From Chroococcidiopsis sp. CCMEE 29 (lineage in GTDB: Bacteria > Cyanobacteriota > Cyanobacteriia > Cyanobacteriales > Chroococcidiopsidaceae): a stretch of 64,000 nucleotides of DNA. The notes under the pieces were generated by a model. That model was given only the letters and a program-made list of their open reading frames with translations, searched no databases and had not been told where the DNA came from. Below, one piece after another: positions 8,342-15,109 of the stretch (the stretch's first letter is position 1; each line of letters begins with the position of its first letter). Location: the NCBI RefSeq assembly GCF_023558375.1, contig NZ_CP083761.1, positions 4,915,001 through 4,979,000 of the forward strand, in the 5' to 3' direction. Both the position numbers and the translations under genes were made by a program.

Positions 8342-8526
8342 AATAACTGAATTCCAAAACGATTAATGTGCAAACTGCGCTACCAAAGAGCGCAACTTTG
8401 CTCAGTGTAGCGAAAGTTGCTAAGCTTAGTCGGTTTATTTCTGGGCACTGGCAGAACCCGTTCTTTTCCGCGAGTCGTGTAATCCGTAGATTGTTTTTGT
8501 GGTTGGGTCGATCGCGATCAATTCTG

Positions 8527-8558
8527 CTGCCCCCCATCCTTACTTATTCAGGACTACC
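8527..8558 (-). repeat. Extra IS1 terminal repeat beyond the Dabb gene
   Basis: Exact 32-bp inverted match to the IS1 end at 5743-5774, including the GGGGGG stretch absent from the end at 8022. It therefore corresponds to the orfB-side end (IRR). With 5743 it bounds a 2.8-kb unit containing both IS1 orfs, the IS110 and the Dabb gene. Confidence 0.85.
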
Positions 8559-8975
8559 AGATGTTTTAGTCCCCACTATGCCCAAAACTAAAAGCAGTTC
8601 TCAGATAAGCTCTAAAACTGTTTTTGTTTTTCTATTATAAAAAATACTTATACTAGGGGATGCCTGGAGGGTGGTCATTAGGCTTCCAGGAGGTCATGGG
8701 CATCCTTTTGGGTATAAGAATGCCCACTAATAACCTGTAAGCCTTATCTAGCCTAGACTGAATTCCTCACTTACATAGAGGGGTTCACTCGCTACCACCC
8801 ATTGCCCCCATATTGACAAGTCAAGCTGTTCTATCTGCTAAACCAAGAAGTCCCGGTGTATTGACCCAGCTACAGCCCTATCAGCTTTACCTACAAGCCC
8901 CATAAGATATCCAAAGCAGCATCAAAGAGTAGTCTTGGTAGACTAGCGGCATACCAAAAAACCTTTAAAAGAAAA
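8559..8975. other. Intergenic within the island
   Basis: About 420 bases upstream of the acidic-protein gene. CTAG is frequent, and there is a short imperfect inverted repeat around GCCTGGAGG / CTTCCAGG (8660-8693). No gene or clear promoter is seen. Confidence 0.4.
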
Positions 8976-9242
8976 ATGTCAGAACCAGAAAACCCAAGGC
9001 TAGAAGAGGATGAGGATAGTGACCCTATCTGGGTGACTATAGGTGACCAAGAAGTAGATCTCATCGATGAAGTTGAAGAGATCATTTGGGAAGAAGAAGT
9101 GTCAGATGACTTCTCTGATGACCTTCTAGACCCAGAGTCTATCACTGTCACTCTCTATGATGGCACTGTACTTTCTGCATTTAAAGATGAGCTATCTGCT
9201 GAAGACTTGCAGAAACTCCATGAATATGTAAACCCAGACTAG
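8976..9242 (+). CDS. Small very acidic hypothetical protein of the island
   Basis: 88 residues from ATG 8976. More than a third are Asp or Glu in the first 60 residues (EEDEDSDPIWVTIGDQEVDL, then EVEEIIWEEEVSDDFSDDLL). The C-terminal part SAFKDELSAEDLQKLHEYVN looks folded. A strong terminator follows 26 nt after the stop. No family is recognised. Highly acidic small proteins on mobile DNA sometimes mimic DNA or inhibit nucleases, but nothing here shows that. Confidence 0.6.
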   Translation: MSEPENPRLEEDEDSDPIWVTIGDQEVDLIDEVEEIIWEEEVSDDFSDDLLDPESITVTLYDGTVLSAFKDELSAEDLQKLHEYVNPD

Positions 9243-9267
9243 CTGCATACCACAAGTTCCGTTTGAC

Positions 9268-9298
9268 AAGCCTCCCAGCCATTTTGGGGGGCTTTTTT
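9268..9298 (+). terminator. Rho-independent terminator after the acidic-protein gene
   Basis: AAGCCTCCCA pairs with TGGGGGGCTT (G-U allowed) around a short loop and is followed by TTTTT. It lies 26 nt downstream of the stop at 9242. Confidence 0.85.
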
Positions 9299-9552
9299 GC
9301 TGCGGGGTACTATCTGGGTACTGGGTAGCCCCTAACTGAGCCAGCTAAAATGCCTTTAAAAAGTCTGAAAGCCTTACAGAGAGAGGGTACTATTCCCCAG
9401 CTAACTAGTTATTAGTCAAAGCCACCAATGGTGTCAACAACCAGATAGAAAGAGAGAGGACTCTCTCTTCTGCCTGTATCCCCAGTGCAATACAGAATAA
9501 ATAAGAGGGGAGAGGACATTGTATATGGCTAAGAAGATAGCTAAACAGACTA

Positions 9553-10771
9553 GTAGACCACCACGCTGATTTTGACAAGCGGAATGAGATTGGAGAAACT
9601 AAAGAAAAACCAGAAACTCCAATGCCAGAAAAATTCATTGTCAACCTCAATACAGAAGAACGAGAATACTTGCATCAATTAACGCATAAGGGTAAATGTC
9701 CAGCTCGTGTGTTCAAGCGAGCACATATCCTGTTGCTTGCCGATGAAGGACATGCTGATGAAACAATTGCTCAAATGCTACATGTGGGAGAATCAACGGT
9801 ACATCGGACTCGTCAAAAGTGTGTAGATGGTGGAGTTAAGTTTGCCTTGAGCGAGCAACCTCGTCCAGGCGGAAAACGTAAATTGGATGGACGCGCAGAA
9901 GCTTTTCTGATAGCAACGGCTTGTAGTGATGCGCCGACAGGACAGAAACGATGGACGATGCAGATGTTAGCAGATCGCCTCGTGGAACTACAGCTAGTGG
10001 ACAGCATCTCAGACGAGACGGTACGACGAGTGTTAGAAAAAACGACATCAAGCCGTGGTTAAACCAACAGTGGTGCATTTCACAGGTGAATGCAGATTTT
10101 ATCTGGCGGATGGAGGAGGTTTTAGACTTGTACGAGCAACCCTACAATCCATGTGAGCCGGTGGTTTGCTTTGATGAGCGCCCCGTGCAACTAGTGAGCG
10201 AAACCCGCACCCCACTTCCTCGAGAACCAGGAAAACCAAAGCGTTATGACTATGAGTACAAGCGTGAAGGCACGTGCAATCTATTTGCCTTTTTTCAACC
10301 GTTAGCACAGTGGCGACATATCAAAGTGACTGACCAACGCACTGCACAAGATTTTGCCTTGTGTATGCAGTATTTGGTGGATGTCTTATTCCCATTTGCA
10401 CACCTAATTCATGTTGTGTTGGACAACTTGAACACCCATACGCCCGCTGCTTTGTATCAAACCTTTGACGCGGTTGAAGCTCGTCGTATTCTCGAGAAGT
10501 TACAGTTTCACTACACTCCAGTTCATGGCAGTTGGTTAAATATGGTCGAACTGGAACTATCGGTTTTATCTGGTCAATGTTTAGAGCGTCGCATTCCGTC
10601 CACTGAAGAACTGTCTAGAGAAGTCGCAGCATGGGAAGCATCTCGTAATCAGGCTCAAGCAAGCGTGAACTGGCGTTTCACTAACACTCAAGCACGAATC
10701 AAGCTAGAACGTTTGTATCCTCAACCAAGCCTGTCAGAATCTAGCCTGTCAAAATTGTAGTGGTGGTCTAC
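9553..10771 (+). mobile_element. IS630-family insertion sequence, copy 1
   Basis: 1219 bp, with ends GTAGACCACCAC and GTGGTGGTCTAC flanked by a TA duplication (9551-9552, 10772-10773). It matches 38273-39491 in length and in every stretch I compared, including both encoded proteins. Both copies were inserted at CTAGG. It disrupts the ribbon-helix-helix gene described above. Confidence 0.95.
9622..10760 (+). CDS. IS630-family transposase made by a -1 frameshift (copy 1)
   Basis: Two overlapping frames: 9622-10062 (146 residues, homeodomain-like helix-turn-helix part, KRAHILLLADEGHADETIAQ, VGESTVHRTRQ) and a second frame open to 10760 that carries the catalytic domain. They meet at GAAAAAAC near 10037-10044. 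A -1 slip on the A run fuses VRRVLEK to NDIKPWLNQQW and gives a normal-length IS630 protein of about 379 residues. The DDE-type residues are seen in VVCFDERPVQLV (Asp), HVVLDNLNTHTP (Asp) and SWLNMVELELS (Glu). The two-frame layout is known in IS630, so this copy is probably active. Confidence 0.9.
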
Positions 10772-11045
10772 TAGGCAGATATCCATAAGAATGCCAGACC
10801 ACCTGGGGAAGTGGCTAGCAGCTACATCAGATGAACTTGGAATAGACCAGAGCCAGATAGTTAGATATGCCCTTTCTCAGCTAAAGGCAGAGCTTCAGCT
10901 AACTAAGCAGATGAGGGCTAACCTATCAACACAAGGGCAGTCTCTAGAGCAAGTCAGGCAGATGGACATAAAGACAGCTCCTAAGACAAGCCCCGATAGC
11001 AGCTCTAAGCAGCTAGAAGCTCTTTTGGCAGGTGTTAGTTAGACC

Positions 11046-11077
11046 CTACTTTGTCTAACTTGAGTGAGACAAAGTAG
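11046..11077. promoter_or_regulatory. Inverted repeat CTACTTTGTCT, operator candidate
   Basis: CTACTTTGTCT (11046-11056) and AGACAAAGTAG (11067-11077) form an exact 11-bp inverted repeat 4 bases after the stop of the split ribbon-helix-helix gene and 32 bases before the next small gene. AGACAAAGTAGGG recurs at 11401-11413 upstream of the 11514 gene. This is either a terminator without a T tract or a binding site for one of the island's repressors. Confidence 0.5.
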
Positions 11078-11109
11078 ATGGTAGAGGCAGGTGTACCAAG
11101 AGGCAAGAT

Positions 11110-11235
11110 ATGTCAGTCAAGAGAATAAGACCCAAAGTGGGAGTCACTCTACCACCAGAACAGCATCAGTACCTAGTCGCTCAGGCAGAGTCTAGAGGTG
11201 TTCCAGTGTCTCAGGTAGTGTCTGAAGCCATCTAG
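11110..11235 (+). CDS. 41-residue ribbon-helix-helix protein
   Basis: ATG 11110 has AGAGG 7 nt upstream. The protein, KRIRPKVGVTLPPEQHQYLV followed by AQAESRGVPVSQVVSEAI, is exactly one ribbon-helix-helix fold: a strand, helix 1 (PEQHQYLVAQAESRG) and helix 2 (SQVVSEAI). The frame continues after the TAG at 11233 for another 20 codons (MLQIGMVYQVDN...) to a second TAG near 11298, so either the gene naturally ends early or a nonsense change shortened it. It is probably a DNA-binding repressor of the island. Confidence 0.6.
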   Translation: MSVKRIRPKVGVTLPPEQHQYLVAQAESRGVPVSQVVSEAI

Positions 11236-11513
11236 ATGCTGCAAATAGGTATGGTCTACCAGGTAGACAACAGAACAGTAGTTGTGAAAGCAGCCTAGAG
11301 CCTGTATTTATACAGAAGCCATACACTAAACCAGCCCAGGTAGTCTCAGTGACCGCCTGGGCTATATGCTTGGATATTTCCTTAGTGTCCTACTCCAGTG
11401 AGACAAAGTAGGGTTAGCAGGGCGCTGTTTTTATAAACAGCAAATAGCCAGAAAGATCCTCATCTCTCTGACCATACCCCTGCATAAACCTTATTTTTTT
11501 CTTGGAGTTAAAA
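11236..11513. other. Intergenic with repeated AGACAAAGTAGGG motif
   Basis: 280 bases. GTCCTACTCCAGTGAGAC leads into AGACAAAGTAGGG at 11401-11413, the same motif as the inverted repeat at 11046-11077. It is a likely promoter or operator region for the gene at 11514. Confidence 0.4.
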
Positions 11514-11897
11514 ATGCTTGGACAGCAGTACCACTATTCTAGCACACTCGGAACTATCTGTGTAGTTCCTCGCCCATCTCTGGCTAACTACGAAGCCAGA
11601 GATGGTCTACCTGTAGCTGTATCCTACCCTAATACTTATGGGAAGAAGGGTAGGAGTTACTCAGACCTCAAGGGCATCTTACTCAGTACCTATCAGGAAG
11701 TCAAACCAGATCTGGTGGTCTATGAACTTGGTAATGGATCGCTGCTGGCAGCTACCAAAGAAGTTTTGGATAGCTCAGTTGCTGACATTCATTTTGCCTA
11801 TCGATACAGAGGCTGCATCACAACTGATGTCAGTAAGTTGAAAATACTCCAGGAGCTGCCAGAAAAGTTGGATATCCCCATATTCAACTTTGAATAA
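11514..11897 (+). CDS. Hypothetical island protein
   Basis: 127 residues. I place the start at ATG 11514 because GGAG sits 6 nt upstream. The longer frame from TTG 11502 would put that GGAG inside the gene. The pattern looks like a small alpha/beta domain: LGTICVVPRPSLANYEARDG, then GRSYSDLKGILLSTYQEVKP, DLVVYELGNGSLLAATKEVL and YRYRGCITTDVSKLKILQEL. There is no signal peptide or membrane segment. No family is recognised. Confidence 0.55.
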   Translation: MLGQQYHYSSTLGTICVVPRPSLANYEARDGLPVAVSYPNTYGKKGRSYSDLKGILLSTYQEVKPDLVVYELGNGSLLAATKEVLDSSVADIHFAYRYRGCITTDVSKLKILQELPEKLDIPIFNFE

Positions 11898-11968
11898 GTC
11901 TGGTTCTAGGGAGCGATCGCGGATCTGTAGTCTTTTCTGCGACCACCCTGGCATACTCTATCTCTTAA

Positions 11969-11988
11969 TGACACCATGACACTATAGT
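11969..11988 (+). promoter_or_regulatory. Promoter with two TGACAC boxes upstream of the island RHH gene
   Basis: TGACAC at 11969 and 11977 (8 bp apart) run directly into TATAGT (11983-11988), a plausible -10 box 31 bases before ATG 12020, with AAAGG before the ATG. The same hexamer is repeated about 20 times inside the gene, so binding of its ribbon-helix-helix product here would shut off its own promoter. This is inferred, not shown. Confidence 0.5.
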
Positions 11989-12845
11989 GCCATAATAGAA
12001 CTACAACAGGACAAAGGCAATGGAAGAAAAGCGAATAACCTTAAGACTACCGCTAGAGGCTGTCATCTTCTTAGAGAGAGCCAAAGATGACACTGGAAAG
12101 AGTATCAACCAACTTACAGTAGATGCGGTGATAGCTCAATACTGCCCGACTGGTGACACTGTGGTGTCAGGTGGTGTCATGGTGTCACCCAGTGAAGAAA
12201 GAGAGACAAGCTCTAGTGATCACCTGGCTCAGATATTGGCACTACTGCAGCAGTATGGAGAAAGGCTGGAGAAACTTGAAAATAGATCAGTGGTGTCAAA
12301 TGGTGTCATGGTGTCACCCAGTGAAGAAAGAGATGAGCAGCCAGTAGCTCTAGCACTTCTTACTAAGAAGCTAGGAGTGTCCAAAGACAACCTTAAAAGG
12401 TGGTCTAAGACAGCCTGGAAAGAAGGAACTTATGAAGCACTGGAGCAACTAGGTAGGGAGACAGCCGCTCATGACAAATATGGTAGACCTTGGTATTCTC
12501 TAGATGATGGTCATACTTACTGGGGTAGAGCCAACCCGCTAGAGTCTGAAGAGCCTGAGATAGAGTCAGAACAAGAGCAAGACACTCTATCTCCTAGTGA
12601 CACCATGACACTACCTGACACCATTGATGACACCAGACCAGACAAAGAGACACCATCTGACACCATAGTGTCAAAGGAAGAGACAGTATTAGAAGAAGAA
12701 CAGTTAAGTAATAGTTCAAGTGAGCCAGACACTATCCCTCTTACTTTTATAGAAAAGGATACTCTATCTCCTAGTGACATCATGGCACTACATGACACTA
12801 TGACAGGAGCAGAGGCAATAGATGACACCATTGATGGCACTATGG

Positions 12846-14151
12846 CTTAGTGGTGCAGAAAAGTCTTGAAAGTCCTACTATAGCTGGAGTCTCAAATGAG
12901 ACAGGGGTAGCTTGAAGGGGGCATTCCATGAGACGCTTAAGTTCCCCAACTCAAAGCAGTCCTATGCCAACACCCCACCTGTATCGTCAACTACTAGAAC
13001 AATTGCGTCAATGGATAAAACCAAAAGACCAACGCCATCTACAAGGGTTTGCAGAGGTGGTTGCCGCGGTCTTGCAATCTGAGAGTGCCTGTCTGAGTCG
13101 ATGGCTCCCCTATTTGAGTCACCGGGAGTGCAAAGCCCGCAGTCATATGGAGCGATTAACTTATTTTGTCCACAACGAGCACATCTGTGCTCAAACGTTC
13201 GCGTGCTGCCTTGCTGAAGCAATTTCTCCAGGCCTTTGCTGGGGAGGCTCTCGAATTAACCCTGGACACCAGCGTCCTATGGGACCAGTTCTGTCTGGTC
13301 GAAGTGTGTCTGATTTGGGGAGGACGCTCGATTAGCTTGTCCCAAGTCGTGTTGGAGCATAGCAGTGCCACGGTTGGTTTTGAGCAGTATCAATCCGTGT
13401 TGGAAACCGTACTCGCTGTATTGCCACCAAACAGCACCGTCACCTTACTGGCAGACCGAGGGTTTGAACATGGCGAATTAATTCGTTGGTTGCAAAGAAA
13501 CAATTGGTCTTGGGTGATTCGGGTGAAGTGCGATCTGCAAGTAACGTTATCGACGGGCATCACCTGGAGCGTGGAACAACTCTTGCCACCCTCGGAGCAA
13601 GCCTATTTATTCCAGAATGTCACCGTGTTAGGCCATATTGCTTGCCACCTGGCTACGGCAAAGGTGCCAACCGCTAAGGAGGCATGGGCAGTACTGAGCG
13701 ATCAACCTGCCTCGTTGCAGACCTTTGCGCTCTACGGCAAACGCTTTGGCGGGATTGAACCCCATTTTAAGGATTACAAGTCTGCTGCCTTTGAGGTCTT
13801 GCGTTCTCACCTGCGCCATGCCCAGGCACTCACCTGTTTGTTTATGCTGCTCGACACTGCCTCCTTAATCGCTCTAGTGCTGGGGATGCTGCTCGTGCGC
13901 TTGGGGCAACGGGAATGGCTCGATTGGCACACTCAACGCGGTTTAAGTTTTCTCCAACTCGGTTTACGGGAACTTCAACGGTTGTGCTATCAAGGGCAGC
14001 CGTTGCCTAGCTTGGAGGCGTTACCACGCTGCAACCCACCTGCTGCCTGTGCTTCTAAACGCAAACGTGACCAGTTAGATTGCCGAATTGAATTCTCTCG
14101 GGTTACTACTTTCTCATCTTGAGTCTCAACTGAGTTTTCTGCACCACTAAG
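12846..14151 (+). mobile_element. IS4-family insertion sequence with 10-bp target duplication
   Basis: Perfect 17-bp inverted ends CTTAGTGGTGCAGAAAA are flanked by GGCACTATGG at 12836-12845 and 14152-14161. The 1306-bp element interrupts the RHH gene. The target duplication is intact, indicating a simple and fairly recent insertion. Confidence 0.92.
12928..14122 (+). CDS. IS4-family transposase in two frames
   Basis: Frame 1 (12928-13335) supplies the N-terminal part (LYRQLLEQLRQWIKPKDQRH, then ERLTYFVHN). A second frame, open from 13166 to 14122, supplies the catalytic part: LELTLDTSVLWDQFCLVEVC (Asp), VTLLADRGFEHGELIRWL (Asp) and YGKRFGGIEPHFKDYKSAAF, which fits the IS4 Y-R-E-K signature with one extra residue. 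The coding sense switches frame near 13160-13200, by TTATTTTGTCC. This is either a programmed shift or a one-base indel that kills the gene. I cannot tell which without an intact homologue. Confidence 0.8.
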
Positions 14152-14487
14152 GGCACTATGGTGTCAAAGGGAGAGGCAGTATTAGAAAATACTCAAATAG
14201 GGAAAAGCTCTCTTGAGTCTGCCACTCTCTCTCTTCTAGAGAGGAATACTCTATCTCGTAGTGACACCATGACACCACATGACACCACACCAGAGACACC
14301 AAGTAGCGCTACTGGTGTCATTGATGGTGACACTCAGCAAACTTACACCACTAAAGAACTGGTTGAGCTGACTGGGAAGTCTCGAAATGAGTTAAGAAGG
14401 TTATTGGAAGTCTCCTCTGACTCGGGGACATTTAGAAGGACTCAGCTAGGTATTGACAAGTACACACCCTGGGTTAAGGTATTCTGA

Positions 14488-14994
14488 AGGCACACACACC
14501 CATCTGATACTTGGTACCAAAAGTGCCTGTAAGGCTTGTTGTGCTTGCTTTCTGGGTGGTACCAAGTGCTTTAACCAGGGGTAAACCCCATGTTTTTCCA
14601 TAATATTGCGGAAAAGTAACTGGCGAATGCTCTAGCCCTTCCATAGAGAGCTGTTCAGAATATTGCGAGGAAGTAACTGGCGATCGCCCGCTCCGATCTT
14701 AAGTAGGGATGAGGGCTAGGCATCAATATGCTCAAAAAGCTCTATTTCGGTCTATTCAAGCACCACAGAGTCATGCAGAAAGACCCATCCCTTCTCGGGC
14801 AGGGGGTTTTAGCCTCTTCAGCCCCCCGGTTAGGCTTATTAGCGCCGATAGCTGCTAATACTTAGCTGACAAGGGTTTCGGGGTGTTAGGCTCTATTTCT
14901 GCTTATTCAAGAAGGGGTGTAGACTATCGACTTATTCTGGGTTAACCTTGGGACAGACTTGAGACAGTAAGATGGCAGTTGGTACACTAGGCGA
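14488..14994. other. Right end of the island: gene-free, with several paired repeats
   Basis: About 500 bases. AATATTGCG..AAGTAACTGGCGA occurs at 14602-14626 and 14659-14683 (57 bp apart). GCTCTATTTC..TATTCAAG occurs at 14739-14760 and 14890-14911. GGTACCAA with AGTGC downstream occurs twice near 14511-14570. A 19-bp end repeat is at 14948-14966. Such clustering of short direct repeats is usual for recombination or replication sites; which one applies is not decided by the sequence. Confidence 0.5.
14948..14966 (+). repeat. Island end repeat, right copy
   Basis: TTGGGACAGACTTGAGACA differs in one base from 5714-5732. It lies 49 bp inside the right 44-bp core, in the same orientation as the left copy. 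Confidence 0.55.
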
Positions 14995-15067
14995 TGGAGA
15001 ATAGGAGACTCGAACCCCTGACCTCTGCGGTGCGATCGCAGCGCTCTACCAACTGAGCTAATTCCCC
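14995..15067 (-). tRNA. tRNA-Ala (anticodon CGC)
   Basis: 73 nt, minus strand. The acceptor stem GGGGAAT pairs with ATTCTCC, including the G3-U70 pair that specifies alanine. The D arm is GCTCAGTTGGTAGAGC, the anticodon stem CTGCG/CGCAG encloses loop ATCGCAC (anticodon CGC), and the T arm has TTCGAGT. CCA is not encoded. Its 3' part (T stem with a G-U pair) is supplied by the inserted island: the original 3' part is the fragment at 5621-5685. The gene stays functional after insertion, as usual for tRNA-targeting elements. Confidence 0.95.
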
Positions 15068-15109
15068 GCTTAGATATTTTGGATTTTAGATTTCAGACAG
15101 TTGTTTATT

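Larger units (their letters stand above)
9525..11042 (+). pseudogene. Ribbon-helix-helix protein gene split by IS630 at codon 9
   Basis: ATG 9525 (AGAGG upstream) encodes MAKKIAKQ, and the reading frame resumes across the IS630 target TA at 10772 as TRQISIRMPDHLGKWLAATS and continues to a stop at 11042. Removing 9553-10771 and one TA restores an uninterrupted frame of about 97 codons. RQISIRMPDHLGKWL..ATSDELGIDQSQIVRYAL is a CopG/Arc-type ribbon-helix-helix, the fold of plasmid copy-control, partition and antitoxin repressors. The rest is a coiled-coil-like tail. A shorter product from ATG 10791 could still be made, but it would lack the DNA-contacting strand. Confidence 0.8.
12154..14333. 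repeat. Array of TGACAC/GTGTCA hexamers (iteron-like) inside the RHH gene
   Basis: Exact hexamers start at 12154, 12164, 12174, 12182; 12293, 12303, 12311; 12598, 12606, 12616, 12628, 12658, 12668; 12793, 12823; then beyond the IS4 at 14161, 14262, 14270, 14280, 14315 and 14328. Two more are in the promoter (11969, 11977). Neighbouring boxes are mostly 8, 10 or 12 bp apart and occur in both orientations. They are read in more than one frame (GTG TCA and G-GT GTC A; GAC AC and ATG ACA C), so protein repetition alone does not explain them. Confidence 0.75.
12020..14487 (+). pseudogene. Ribbon-helix-helix protein with internal DNA-repeat array, split by an IS4-family element
   Basis: ATG 12020 opens MEEKRITLRLPLEAVIFLER followed by AKDDTGKSINQLTVDAVIAQ, a ribbon-helix-helix domain (residues 3-45). 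Then come two copies of a GVMVSPSEER segment (about 52-62 and 95-105), a helix-turn-helix-like part (ALLTKKLGVSKDNLKRWSKT, about 113-135), and a long Ser/Thr/Asp/Glu-rich stretch with repeated DTLSPSDTM. The frame resumes after the IS4 (12846-14151) with one copy of the 10-bp duplication removed: GTM then VSKGEAVLENTQ. It ends with a second helix-turn-helix-like part (YTTKELVELTGKSRNELRRL) and stops at 14487. The original protein was about 384 residues. The fold resembles plasmid partition or copy-control proteins. Function is not known. Confidence 0.75.
5642..15059. mobile_element. tRNA-Ala-targeted genomic island (outer bounds of the 44-bp direct repeats)
   Basis: The 44-bp repeats at 5642-5685 and 15016-15059 bound about 9.4 kb of DNA unlike its surroundings. 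It carries ribbon-helix-helix genes typical of plasmids, small acidic and unknown genes, few HIP1 sites, frequent CTAG tetramers and four insertion sequences. A 19-bp motif with one mismatch lies just inside each end (5714-5732 and 14948-14966). Excision across the 44-bp core would restore one tRNA with a fully paired T stem. No integrase or conjugation gene is visible, so the element is either decayed or mobilised in trans. Confidence 0.7.

Noticed and set aside
8304-8537. 77-codon minus frame upstream of the Dabb gene
   Set aside because: Overlaps the Dabb start and ends in the IS1 repeat; no domain, low confidence as coding.
12517-12840. Open minus-strand frame of 107 codons inside the RHH gene
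   Set aside because: It is the shadow of the TGACAC/Ser-Thr-Asp-rich repeats; low complexity, no start signal, and the plus frame has a clear domain.
12154-14333. TGACAC repeats as CRISPR or VNTR
   Set aside because: Units are 6 bp in mixed orientation at 8-12 bp, not a repeat-spacer pattern, and not a single tandem period.
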